From assembly GCF_963678975.1 (NCBI RefSeq), contig NC_089274.1:16633633-16697632 (forward strand): a DNA stretch of 64,000 nt, written 5' to 3'. The notes beneath the pieces were generated by a model. The model was given only the letters and a program-made list of their open reading frames with translations. It did not search any database and was not told the DNA's origin. Origin of the DNA: Dysidea avara (lineage: Eukaryota; Porifera; Demospongiae; Dictyoceratida; Dysideidae). This document shows positions 34,890-46,485 of this stretch, piece after piece (the stretch's first letter is position 1; each line of letters begins with the position of its first letter). The position numbers were made by a program, and so were the translations under genes.

Positions 34890-35936
34890 TTATCTCATAG
34901 TACCGAGGATGTCATCTTTAGCTTTTGTCAATTTCTTGAAAGCTTCATCACTTCCAGGTGCCAAATTTTTATCAGGATGCACCAAAATGGCATACTGCTT
35001 GTAAGCCTTGATCACATCATCTCTGCATAAGTGAATTACATTATGCCACGTAATTAAAGGGTCTTACTTGCTGCTTCCCCTTTTGATGCCCAGCATTTCA
35101 TAGTTGTCCATAGTGTTTTTAATTACACGTACTGCTTCAATCTGTTCGTATGTGTATCCCAATTGTGATGGGTCATTTTGTGCCTTGCCATTTCTGGCCA
35201 CTATGTCAACAGCTTGTGTAACTAAAGCTCTAAACATTTCATTGACGTTTTGTCCTGAACAGCATGATGTCTCAAAATAGGAGAACCCTCTCGTTTCTGC
35301 CCATTTCTTCCCCTCCTGATAAATCACTCTTTGTTTATCCAGATCGACCTAAAGAAAAGGTTATTACATAGTTTCCATGCTGTGGTTCTACCACCTTATT
35401 GGCACACACTACACAAGGTATTGTGCCAATGTCTTGTGGGTTTGGCATGTGTTTTCTGAATTCGGTAATCCAGTCATCCAAGGCATTAAAACTGGTTTGG
35501 TTGGTGACGTCGTACACTACTATAGCACCATTCACATCCTTGTAGAACTCATTACGTACCTGCACAAACAGCACCATTGATACTCACATACTATACATAG
35601 TACATGTACAGCTCACATCATAAAAGAAGGGCTGTCCCGCCATGTCAAACACGTCAACTCGTACTTCATAATCATCCAACATCACTCTAACAACATTATG
35701 ACGTCATAGTGACAAAATGTTAAACTCGCCCACTTGGCAACGCCATAGTCGATGCCGATTGTTGCCATGTACTTGGAAATGAAACGTTTTTCACAATATC
35801 TCTTTATCAGACAGCTCTAATGGCGAACGATACTTCGCAATACAAAATTTAATAAACACTAAACCTTGCCGCATTCTGCTGCGCCTAGTGTAATCACCTT
35901 TATACGGATGACTGTCGATAGTTTGTTCTCCGTCAT
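34890..35936 (-). CDS. DNAJC27: DnaJ homolog subfamily C member 27 (Rab-like GTPase with C-terminal J domain)
   Basis: Six minus-strand exons in translation order: 35936-35865, 35816-35734, 35686-35617, 35559-35395, 35348-35068, 35022-34890; 267 residues, close to the animal protein of about 270. Start MTENKLSTVIRIKVITLG leads into the P-loop GAAECGKS across the first intron. Further GTPase signatures follow: switch/G3 DMAGQP, G4 CANKVDLDK and G5 FETSCCSG. The C-terminal part is a short J domain with the HPD motif (ILVHPDKN) and the usual DNAJC27 ending. The family acts in GTP-dependent signalling, and the J domain is thought to engage Hsp70; localisation is not visible from sequence. All five introns are 45-57 bp with GT-AG ends. 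The start lies 104 bp from the RFC1 start on the opposite strand. Confidence 0.92.
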
Positions 35937-36040
35937 CACTTCGGTATGAAACGGTTGTGGGTTTGAATTTTTTGCCGCGCTTTGTTCGCGCGCTCAAGGT
36001 CGCAGTTCGGATCATAATCATTGATATACAACATTGAGAA
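35937..36040. promoter_or_regulatory. Shared bidirectional promoter interval of DNAJC27 and RFC1
   Basis: Only 104 bp separate the two divergent start codons. The interval contains a CpG-rich core (TTTGCCGCGCTTTGTTCGCG) that contrasts with the AT-rich surroundings. No TATA box is evident. Both transcripts must start in or near this stretch, so the 5' leaders are short or overlap. Confidence 0.6.
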
Positions 36041-39000
36041 ATGGTGAGATGATAACTATTGGCATGTGTGACTGAGCACAAACTAGTCACAATTTTGTTT
36101 TCCCTGTAAATTGTGCTCACTGATCACGTGATGTGTTATGTTACAGGATATACGAGATTTGTTAAGGGCACAGAAGGAGAGAGCTAATAAAAAGAAGCAA
36201 CAGGTAAAATATATGGGGTAAGGTGGTTGTTATTCCATTTGTTAGCAAGAGAAACAAGTTCCAGTAATTATTGATGATGATGATGACAATGATTTTCAAC
36301 AGCCGAAGAAGCAAGTAGCTGCAAAAAGAAAGAATAAATCACGCATACAATATGACTCAGGTGTGTGTGTGTGTGTGTGCGCGCGTGCGCACGCGTGCAT
36401 GCATGTGTATAGTGTACTTGACTGGCATGACAATGTAAATGGTAGTTTGCTTGCTGTTTACCAGGCGCGTGCCTTTGGCCGGCTGTGGGTGCGCGCCTGG
36501 TTTACTGAAATTGTTTTCATAAAAGTGTGTGTGTGTGTACCTATCTACCTACCTATCTATGTTTGTCCGTACGCACCCACGTGAGCAAAATAGTTAAATA
36601 ATGGTAAAAGCAGCTTTTACGTAAGAAGTAAAAGCGAAATGAAGTCTGTACTAAACTTCTGCACAAGTGAACTTTGCTCTGAGGTGGTTTCTTTTGAAAT
36701 ACGGATGTGGCAACTATTCTCAGGCTTTGTAAACTACCTTCCCTTTGAGGTTTTCAGGCGTTTAACAACTGAAAAACAATGGTGCAGGCCTCGTACACTA
36801 CCAGGAATAGCCTATCGCTTTGAGTTGAAAGGGGGCGTATCCCTTACGTACACGAACAAAAATGAAGAGCAGCTATGAGGCTTTGTCGAGAGAATTTGTG
36901 GGAAAAAACACGATAGTCAAACTATAAAACAGTTTAGAAGATACTTCTGTGCATAATATGTTGGTTAAAGCGGTTTGTTTAACAAGCACTTCCTTAGCAG
37001 TGCATAGCAACGTAATTGAACGAATTACGAAAATTTCATGAATTATGAAATACAAGAATTAGCTAATAATATTATTGTACAACCAAAACTCAAAATAGTA
37101 ATACATAGTTGGTTAATTCATAGTAGCATATACTATCTATGGTTAATTCCAGATGAATTAGATACTGTAGCTGCATGGCGCCTGGTTTTTAGAGGTAGCA
37201 CAACATCAACTTGTATATGTTCTGAAGTTGTGTTGTATAAGCTTGATGGAGGTGTATCTATGTACTCTACTGTAATTACAGATTCAGATGAGGACCCAAT
37301 AGGAAAGAAACACAAGTAAGGAAATGCTTTACTATGTACACATCAGAATAGTACTCTGTTACCAGACCTGGTCCCAGCAGCACCAAGGGAGATGGTAGTA
37401 CTCATGGCAAGTCGAGCTCACCAAAGAAAAGAGCAGTAACCTCCTTGTCTGAATATTTTGGGTCAGCTCCGGTGAAAAGGAGTGAAGTAGCTGTTAAGCG
37501 AAGTCACAAAGTGTGTCATCACTATAGTCATGGTGTGTAAATTGTCATGGGTACTGTTGTCAGGGAGATGGAGGGGGTCATAAGAGCACAAACAATGACA
37601 CTAATGTCATACCTGATTCACCTCCACACTCTGGATCACATGATGTAAGTAATTTCTATCAGTGCATATGAGTATAATGCTGTTCCCCTGGTGTGTCCAC
37701 TTTGTGTGTATGTGTCTCTGTCATGCTCATCTGTCACAGGTACAGCAGTCCAGCAAAACTGCAGCTGCTGGTGTCCAAAAGACATCAACTACTGTTGAGA
37801 AAAAACCATCCCCAGTTAAGGTAGAAATACAGTGTATGTTTATGATGAAGAAATACCAGCTAAAATGGGGACTTTCAATGCACTAGAATTTGAAGATTTT
37901 GCCAAATATATATATTGTTGGGCCTACTATTTGCAGGGTTACAGCATTTATGGATTTAGTGAAAGCAGTGATTGTTTTAAATTCTAACTATACAATGGAT
38001 TTGATATTTAAATTAACACCACACCTGTTTCACTGCCCATACAAAAATCTCAATAGTAGCAGTGAAATTTATCCTGTATTTCACTGGTAGCAGTGAAAAA
38101 GTTGTAATTGCAATTTCATTGGCTAGAATTTATGTTAGCAATGTAGCGCCAATTAGTGTTGACGCTTGTTTAGTACATAGTGTCAAATTGCGTACATACA
38201 TAGCAACGCTAATGCACAACATACGTATATGCAGTGTATATGCAGCGAGTATGGTATTAACTGGGAATAGCATGAGTATAGCAGTGAAATTTGGGATAAA
38301 TACCACGAGTGTTGTATTGGAAATGATAAATTTCACAAGGCGAAATGGGGATAAATTTCACGAGGCGAAGCCAAGTGAAATTTACCATTTCCAATACAAC
38401 AAGAGTGGTATTTATCCCAAATTTCACTGCTACCCATGCTATTACTAGTACAAATAGATAAATAATACCGTATACCTCATGGGTATATTTCAGGGTTTTG
38501 TCCTCAGTCAGGATTTTCACATTTTAAATTTCATGGATGCCTCTTAGCCCAGAATTTTTTGCATTTTAAATTTAATGGATTGCTATTGCTCGATTCGAAA
38601 TTTTGTTCTCAACCAGCTATGAAGGGTCTGCATTGATATTTACTTCAATCATCGTACAGATTGCTAAAGCACGTCTGAACCATGTAGCACAGTAGCAGCA
38701 ATCTCTGTACGAGGCATACCGGTAGTCTTGCAGTAGGCCAGCTTCGTTCGTGAGCCACGCCCACTTGGGAAAGTGATATGGTTTGTAAGCATATGTAGAG
38801 TTCACATATGCCTACAACACTATCACACACCAGGAGCCACACTGATATTAGTTTATTAGCAAGGTGAGTTGAAGTTTGTAGGACTACATAAATTTTCACG
38901 TGATAAAATTTCACAGTAGTTTTACTGACCGTGAAAACCGTAAAAATTATGTACTGCAAAAATTTCCAGGTATAGGGTAGTTGTATGGATAAAACTCTTG

Positions 39001-42000
39001 TTTTACTAAAAAAAAAAAAACTAAGCATAATGATACAAACCTATATATGACTGTAAATTTGTTCATTTCTCTAATTCTAATAGAGGCAGACATCTCCCTC
39101 CAAATCAGAAACTCCTCCTGCCAAGAAATTGAAAACACTAGCAGACAAGAGAAAGTTGTCAAAGCCAACAGTACCTGATGCACCAGAGAGCGAAGGAGTG
39201 AAGAAGACAACCACTAAACTACCCACTGGTGATAAACTACCAACTACTTCTACAGAATCAACATCATTGTCTACAACATCAAGTAAACCAACAGAACAGA
39301 CACCTACAAAGCCACCAGCTCTTCAGAAAGCATCCAGCAGTAGTGCTTCTAGGGGACAGCAGTACAGAGCTTACCTCAACCGAGCTGGGCCTTCTGCCCC
39401 TGGCTCTAAGACAATACCCAAAGGTGCACCTGGCTGTATGACTGGATTAACATTTGTCATAACAGGAGTGCTTGAGTCGCTAGAGCGAGATGAGGCGAAG
39501 GAGCTGATAGAGAAATATGGGGGGAAAGTCACACTGTCAGTTAGCAAGAAAACAAGTTATGTTGTGGTTGGAAGTGAACCAGGACAGGGCAAGTTGACCA
39601 AGGCAGCAACTTTTAACACTAAACAAGTTACTGAGGATGAACTTCTTGATTTGATAGGTACCCTACCAGCAAAGAAGAACAGTTCCACAACACCAAAATC
39701 TTCTGCAAAAGGGAAAGGAAGCAAAACTAGTGTCACACCTAAAACACAGCCAGTCGGTGTCAAGAAACTACCTGTCACTTTTGTTGACTTGGATACTGAA
39801 ACTTCCAAAGAAGAAGCACTTCCTGTGTCTAAGGACACGCTGTCTGACTCTAAGAGACCACCTGAGCAGTTGATGTGGGTGGACAAGTATCGCCCTGAGG
39901 CAACCAAGCATGTCATCGGACAACAAGGAAACAAGAGTTGTGTCAAGAAGTTGCTTAACTGGTTGCAGAATTGGGAGAAGAACTATCAGAAAGGTATCAA
40001 GAAAGGCACTGCTAACAGTGGAGGTGTGTTATTAACTTTTAGATCTTCAGTGCTAGAAAAGAAATGAGAATAAAAAAAAGTTGGTTTTCCCTAACAATTG
40101 TGGAAACCAGAATTCATTCATGTACAGTCTGACCAAAACAATTTTTAGTCAGCTGGATATTAAAAATTCATCAGAAAATCACCACTGTTTATACTGTCCT
40201 TATTGTAAAATTTTCTCTCTTACTGTTTTAGAATACAATAAGGAAAATGTCAGTGTGTAGTGCCATTTGCAATATTCAGTCAACACTGATATATTACTTT
40301 CTCTGTCAGTATAAAATGTGTGTGATAAGTGCAATTACAATTTCACTAAGATTTTAAAATCTAATGAATTGTGTGATGTACAAGTTCAGCATATAGTCCT
40401 TAATCATTTTTTTAGCTCAGTATGGAAGAGATGATGGCAGCACGTTTAAAGTTGCTCTGCTATCTGGTCCACCTGGAATAGGCAAGACCACGACTGCTAC
40501 TCTTGCTTGTAAGGTAAAGGAACAGTGACGCTAGTTGTGTGTACTGTTGATGAGTCGTCTGTTATTGTAGGAGTCTGGGTACTCTTTTGTGGAGATGAAT
40601 GCCAGCTCTACTCGTAGTAAAAAGAGTATGCAGGAGCAAGTTGCCGATCAACTAGGGACCTGTTCTATCTTAGCATATGATAAAAGTATAGTGCTATGTG
40701 TGTAGCCAAGTGGTTGGAAGCCTGGTGGTTCCAGGTTTGATGTTCATGATTCTTGAAGATGCCCAGTTGCTGTTGTTTTCTTGAGTAAAATACTTGACTC
40801 AATGCTCCAGTCTATGTATGGGACTATGTATTAACTGTAGTTCAGCTGTCTATGTCTCACATAATGGGTGAGAGCCACATCTTCACCTGTGAGACATGGT
40901 ATAGCCTCTTGTGGGGGATACTGCCCTTAGAGGTTGCCTGCACAACTGTTAGAACCTGTGCGTGTGTTTTCGCTTGGTAGGCATGAGTAGTACAAAGCAG
41001 CTAAATAGTCTTCACTGTAGGGAGTGATTCAATAGATGGTGGTAAAAAACATGTCCTCATAATGGATGAGGTTGATGGGATGGCGGGAAATGAAGATCGT
41101 GGAGGAATCCCTGTTAGTGCACTGATGACTCTGCACAGTAACATACATGTGTGTTTCAGGAATTGATCAAGTTAATCAAGACCTCTCGGATTCCCATCAT
41201 TTGTATCTGCAATGATAGACAACACACGAAGATTCGTTCTCTCGCTAATTATTGTTATGATCTTCGGTTCCAGAAACCCAAAGTTGATCAAATCAAGGTA
41301 TTGTATCGTGTGTTGTATACAGTGTGTGTGTGCACGCGATTTGTGTGCATGTGCATGAGCACATAATATGGGTTATTTCTGTTGCTATTACTTTTTGCAC
41401 ATGTGATCATTACCTCCTGGTGTGTTAGGGAGCAATGATGAGGGTGGTATTCCGAGAGCAGATCAAGATCACAGGTAGTGCACTGGAGGAATTGATTGTG
41501 GCATCTGGCCAAGATTTGAGACAGGCAAGCAACAGTGCATACACCGTACTGCTATTTTATGACGTAGTATACAATTGCTTACTGATCTGTCATCCTTAAT
41601 TTCAATGAAAGAAAAGTGTTTGATTGGTGGAGTATGTAGTAGCTATTTTGTTGTGCTATGACACATTTTAGGTGTTGCACAACTTGTCCTTGTGGAGTGC
41701 CGGCAGCAAAGCTGTATCCAGTGAGCAAGGAGCAAATCGTATCAAGAAAGAGCTGAAACTAGTCAGTTTAACAAGATTAGATGTAGCTGTGTTCTACTGT
41801 GCTGTTGTCATCTTGCAGGGTCCATTTGATGCTGTTAAAGAAGTATTTGCAGCTCATCCTTCTGGTGGCTCAAATGTCATAGCTGCCAAGTCTGATCTAT
41901 TCTTCACCGATTATTCCATTATGCCACTGTTTGTTCAGGAGAACTACCTCTCAATTCGTCCAACCAATGTCAAGTATGAGTGGCAACAATCTTAAGTTCT

Positions 42001-44418
42001 CGTTGCTAAAAGAATCTGGTTCATCTTTTTGTAGAGGGAGTATGGCTGTGATGGACCAGATTAGCAAAGCAGCTGATGCCATTTGTGATGGGAATTTGGT
42101 GGAGAAGCATGTGAGAAGCCTCAATGACTGGAGTCTGCTACCCACCCAGGTAAGGGGCTAATTATCATACAGGAAGAAATTTATGAAAATTTACTGCGTG
42201 TTATCATAAACATGGGTTGGCAGACTTAATGGCTTAATGTTCATTGACCAGTAAATCTGTAGCACTGCATATTTCAAGTTGCAACAACAGTTACATTTTA
42301 TATTTTGATCCATGACTTTATATTACATTTGGTGGGCAAGTGGCAACCAAAAACTGCATAGTGGAACCTGTGACCTGTCTTAAAGGCCACCTGTACAAGA
42401 AGTCCACCACTCTATAAATAGTTTTCTAATTAAGAAATTATACAGTAACCCAGCTACCTGATTTTAAGGCCTGAAATTTGGTCCATAAGTGACTGGCCTA
42501 GACAGGTTCCACTGAACATGCAGAATAGTTCACAAGAACTATGGCAAGGCATCCCCTTCACAATACCCTGGGGTACTTTGGTTAACAATCCTGGATGCCT
42601 TGACTGTTTCTCAGTGTGATAGACGTGTTTGTTGTTTCTAGGCTGTCTTCTCAACAGTGTTGCCTGGTGAACTATTACAAGGTCATATGTCAGCAAAGAT
42701 AGCATTCCCTCAGTGGCTAGGTAACTTTTCCAAGAGGAACAAACATCAGCGACTACTACAGGAGCTACATTCTCATTCGGGCTTGAAGTAAGCATCTTAC
42801 AGAATGTTATGTGACCAGCCACACCCATTTTCATGCAGGACATCTTGCAACCGGTCCGAGCTGGGAATGGAATATCTACAACATTTCCACTACCATACCA
42901 CAAGGCCTTTGCTAGATGATGTAAGTAGCACGATACGATGTTCATACAGAATTGATTAAATTTGAGGAATGTAAATTCTTGTGCTACCCTTGTTAATTTT
43001 TTACCAGTGTGGTGCCATTAGTGTTTAAAATACTTTTCATCTTTTGCAAAATGTTTTACATTCTCATAAAATTCTGCATGTACAGTGTATGGCCTGGGAT
43101 TACATGTGAATGATGGTAGGCAGACAATGGTGCTAAGACAACTGTGTCATTTCTGGAACAATACGACCTCACGAAAGAAGACTGGGACAACATCATGGAA
43201 CTATGCAAGCTGCCTGGCAAACCAGATCTTTTGGCGATTATTCCACCAAAGGTTTGTGTTACAGTTAGTGTACCTGGGAAGGGACTTGTCCATTATGTGA
43301 CTGGATTTTGGAAAAACAATCTAAATCACACATGAGAAGTTTTTGAGATAAACAGTTTTAAATAGCAGGCTTCAGTGTATAAAATTTACATGAGATGCAT
43401 GAATTTATTGCCTTTCAGACCACTTCCAGTACTTGCAGCTGCTTGTAGCATTTCCCACCAAGTAAAATAGAAATTCTGAGCAGTTAGGTATGCGAAGTAG
43501 CATCACAAGTGCTCACAAAGGGGCAAAGTATGGGGTGTGGTGTGGTGGCCTAGAGATAGATTTTAACATGGAGGCAGACCACAATTGAAGTCAGACACAA
43601 GATTACAGGGCTGTGCTGACTTCGTAGTGGCTGATATGCAGTAAAATCATCACAGAAATACTATATCAGGGCATCCACCAGTTCATCACTGTTTCTTGTC
43701 AAGCCAGGACCTTTGCAAGACCAGAAACCGCCATTTGATCTCACCACACCACCCAAAAAATATGTCTCTCAAAATCAGCTTTGAGTAATGCTCTGGGTCT
43801 AAACCAATAGTGTGGTAGCATAGCTATCCACTAGTGGTGTTAGTGATGTGCAATTTGGATCGGTTTTTGTAAGATCTGGTCACATGTTATGATGGTTATC
43901 TTTACTAGCCTCAAACAGCAACAAACATTCTGAGTGAAAATATTCACTTTTTCATGTTTTCTAAATTCAGTTGTGATTGAGCCCCGAATTAAGCAAATCA
44001 TCATTATTTTTATGTACTTAACAAATTATTACCTCATTTCACAAACACAATATTTTTGAACATGCAAACTGTTTGATGTTACTACATGCACTCTTTCCAT
44101 TGGTAGGTCAAAGCAGCATTCACTAGAGCATACAAGGCAGCTCATATAGTAACCCCATACAGCTTAGAGACAGCAACTAAGAAGATATCAGTTGGTAGAC
44201 TACTGAGTGAAACAGATGAGACTTATGGCGAAGAAGCCATTGAAGATGAGGAAGAATTGTTGCAATCAGCAGATATCAGTCATGATGCCATGATCAAAGT
44301 GAACCAAGGAAAAGGGGCTGGCAACAAGCCGGGCCCATCAGGCTCCAGTAAACAGAGGAAAAAAACTGCCGACACTCAAACTAAGAAACATAAAACTACC
44401 ACTAAAAGGAAACAATGA
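36041..44418 (+). CDS. RFC1: Replication factor C subunit 1 (clamp-loader large subunit)
   Basis: Twenty exons: 36041-36043, 36147-36203, 36246-36360, 37282-37315, 37366-37510, 37564-37644, 37740-37820, 39084-40023, 40416-40513, 40571-40685, 41021-41112, 41160-41297, 41429-41524, 41672-41761, 41819-41973, 42035-42149, 42642-42787, 42839-42920, 43120-43251, 44107-44418; 1008 residues (human about 1150). Exon 1 codes only the initiator Met; the protein starts MDIRDLL like other RFC1s. Landmarks: RIQYDSDSDED acidic segment; SLSEYFGSAPV, like the internal DYFG motif; BRCT domain at about 289-367 (TFVITGVLESLERDEAK); AAA+ core with Walker A SGPPGIGKTT and Walker B HVLIMDEVDG; RFC1 C-terminal domain; Lys-rich end. 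It loads the PCNA clamp on DNA with RFC2-5 in the nucleus. One intron uses a GC donor (41525). Intron sizes range from 47 bp to 1.3 kb, with SINE and MITE insertions in larger ones. Confidence 0.93.
36456..36505. repeat. 50-bp palindrome in an RFC1 intron
   Basis: GTTTACCAGGCGCGTGC at the left is mirrored by GTGCGCGCCTGGTTTAC at the right around a TGGCCGGC centre. It could fold into a long GC-rich hairpin. It lies just after a (TG)n/(CG) tract. Possibly a minimal MITE; no target duplication seen. Confidence 0.6.
38260..38450. mobile_element. Palindromic MITE in an RFC1 intron
   Basis: The left arm (about 38280-38335) has GCAGTGAAATTTGGGATAAA, then ACCACGAGTGTTGTATTGGA. The right arm (about 38368-38432) is its near-exact complement, leaving a short loop. 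The sequence would form a strong hairpin in RNA. A further 'agcagtgaaattta' scrap lies at 38060-38095. Non-coding; frames crossing it are artefacts. Confidence 0.75.
40701..40965 (+). mobile_element. SINE copy in an RFC1 intron
   Basis: The head GTAGCCAAGTGGTTGGAAG and the B-box-like GGTTCCAGGTTTGATG match the tRNA-type head at 19885. The body carries 'ttttcttgagtaaaatacttgactcaatgctccagtc' (a diverged core) and the 3' module 'gagacatggtatagcctcttgtggg'. It has drifted from the 19885 copy. It sits between the exons ending 40685 and starting 41021. Confidence 0.6.
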
Positions 44419-44466
44419 CATATAGTTTTTGCTCTAAAATTAAACAACAATTCAATCAGTCAAAAA

Positions 44467-46485
44467 TCAATTAGCAACAGTTGCTACTGCTTTCTTGTCA
44501 AATAAAGTAACAAAGTTTTTAATGTGTGTGGGTAGGTTATTATAGTCAATGCCATGTTGCACTAATGTTCTACAGCATTGTGATGCAAGTGACATGGGTC
44601 CATCCATATACAACAGAGCTTTCACCTGATCCCATTTAGCCAGTAATACAGCATCCTCTCCGGCTGCATTAACAACATACGGATTGCAGCCATGTTGTAA
44701 AAATGGTGGGAGCAATTGTGGATGACTGTTGAGGTGGCAGGTAGCAACAGCAATATGGATAGGTCTGTTTCCATCTTTATCAACATCATAGAGTGCTTTA
44801 TCAGCTCCCCATTGAAGCAACGCTGTGACTAATAGTGACAATTGTTCTCCAGTGTCTTCAGCCACAGCTGTGTAGAAAGTGCTCTTCCCTCCAATGGAGA
44901 AATCACTCACAGCCATGTGAAGTAAGGTGGACCCTTTTGGAGAATGTAAGTGACTGGATACTAATCTTTGTCCAAGTTGGCTGCATTTCTCTGACCACAT
45001 TCTAATATCCTTCAACATGTATGTGTCATAACGCAACCAGATATACACCAGGTAGAGAATGAGTTGTAGTGTAGTGTTAAAATCATTGTTGTCCTTAGTA
45101 GAGTAACCTTGTACATGGTCTAAATGGTGTAATATAAACTCCATGAATTTGGCAAATGCTGGTTCATACTGATAGTCTTGTGTCATGGCATATAACCCAT
45201 CCACCATGAACATCAGGTCCCTGTTAACATCTTTCTGAATGCCACACACCAAACTGGGCCCCAGTACATCAATCTTGTTGCTGTATCGATACATAGAAGT
45301 AATTGCCTTGTGCCAGAGTAGTTCAGAAAGCCTAAAATCTTGCAGACGACAGTGGATAATGCCCCTCCGGACTAAATAATAAATCACACTTGTGTCAGAA
45401 TAACCCATTATTCTTTCTCGGATGATCAAACTCTGAAAGCTATACCAATTATCCATCTCAAGAGGATAAGGGAACTCTATTTCTAGGTCTTCCATGCATT
45501 GTATCTCTGTTAAATTGTAGAGTGCCTCTGTAGGGGGCAGAAATTTTGGTTTGTAGCCACAACTCTCTCTGACCTGCAGTGCTCTCACCCAGTATTGCTT
45601 TGCATCTCCTGAAAATACATTTCTACTTGTTTCAGCAAGTGTTGCTCCAAGCAAAAGGTAAGCTTCTGAACGGCATTCTGGAGGGCACTGTTCAAGGTCA
45701 CACAAATGTTCCACTGCTTCTATTCTGCCAGATGAAGCTGCCAAGATTGCAGGGCAAGGACTCTCCCTAAAATGTTCAAAATCATGTTCCAAATAGAACT
45801 CCGCTGTGATGCCACGGTCAAGCAACATTTTCAGGATGTCTGTGTGTCCTTTTGCAGCTGCTATATGCATTATGGAGTGGTTGTAGATGTTTTTCATGTC
45901 TTGTTGAGCACCTTTATCAAGTAGTAGTTTTGTTGCCTCTATATGTCCTTTCATGACAGATATTAACAATGGACTCTGAGCCAGAACACTGGCATAATTC
46001 AAGTCAGCTCCATGCTCTATTAGAACATTCATTGTGTCACAGTGACCATTAAAGGCCGCCCCTCTCAGAGGCGTTGAACCAATAGCAGTGGGTTTGTTAA
46101 CATCTGCTCCAGCGCCTAGTAACATCTTAACTACCTCGACATGGTTTCTTGTGGAAGCACCCCATAAAGCAGTAGCGCCTTCCACTTGATTTTGAGTGGT
46201 CAGGGATATGATAGTCCCTGTATGATTGATGTCAAATGAACCAGCAAATCTTTGTAGAAAGTACTTGACGACTGGGACATTTCCGTAATGTGCTGCTGTC
46301 ACAAACGGAGCGCAGTTTAGGGCGTCGCTAGCCAGAACAATCTGTCCAGTGAGCGGAAAAGTAACCACTTTATCAACCCACTGCTTCGCGTACTCGTAGC
46401 CTTCATATTCTGTGGGGTTTGTTCTCAAATAGCTGGTCAAATCTCGCAAATCATCTGCAGGAACGACAAAACTCTGCTTATCCAT
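44467..46485 (-). CDS. FEM1-like ankyrin-repeat protein, copy 1 (CUL2 substrate receptor)
   Basis: Single uninterrupted frame of 672 residues starting MDKQSFVVPADDLRDLTSYL. N-terminal ankyrin repeats run from about 55 to 230 (GATALWGASTRNHVEVVKML, STPLRGAAFNGH, IMHIAAAKGHTDILKMLL). A TPR-like middle follows (LLLGATLAET, LIIRERIMGYSD, YYLVRRGIIHCR, LWHKAITSMY), then two C-terminal ankyrin repeats (STLLHMAVSDFS, NRPIHIAVATCHL) and an ending CCRTLVQHGIDYNNLPTHIK that matches the FEM1 C terminus. FEM1 proteins present C-degron substrates to CUL2-Elongin ubiquitin ligases; the VHL-box-like contact is presumed, not verified. It converges on RFC1 with 48 bp between stop codons, so the 3' ends probably overlap. 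It is 60-70% or more alike to two further copies by eye; no exact figure was computed. Confidence 0.85.
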   Translation of the reverse strand: MDKQSFVVPADDLRDLTSYLRTNPTEYEGYEYAKQWVDKVVTFPLTGQIVLASDALNCAPFVTAAHYGNVPVVKYFLQRFAGSFDINHTGTIISLTTQNQVEGATALWGASTRNHVEVVKMLLGAGADVNKPTAIGSTPLRGAAFNGHCDTMNVLIEHGADLNYASVLAQSPLLISVMKGHIEATKLLLDKGAQQDMKNIYNHSIMHIAAAKGHTDILKMLLDRGITAEFYLEHDFEHFRESPCPAILAASSGRIEAVEHLCDLEQCPPECRSEAYLLLGATLAETSRNVFSGDAKQYWVRALQVRESCGYKPKFLPPTEALYNLTEIQCMEDLEIEFPYPLEMDNWYSFQSLIIRERIMGYSDTSVIYYLVRRGIIHCRLQDFRLSELLWHKAITSMYRYSNKIDVLGPSLVCGIQKDVNRDLMFMVDGLYAMTQDYQYEPAFAKFMEFILHHLDHVQGYSTKDNNDFNTTLQLILYLVYIWLRYDTYMLKDIRMWSEKCSQLGQRLVSSHLHSPKGSTLLHMAVSDFSIGGKSTFYTAVAEDTGEQLSLLVTALLQWGADKALYDVDKDGNRPIHIAVATCHLNSHPQLLPPFLQHGCNPYVVNAAGEDAVLLAKWDQVKALLYMDGPMSLASQCCRTLVQHGIDYNNLPTHIKNFVTLFDKKAVATVAN

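Noticed and set aside
38062-38448. Frame of 128 codons in an RFC1 intron
   Set aside because: It runs through the palindromic MITE at 38260-38450; both strands look open because of the inverted arms.
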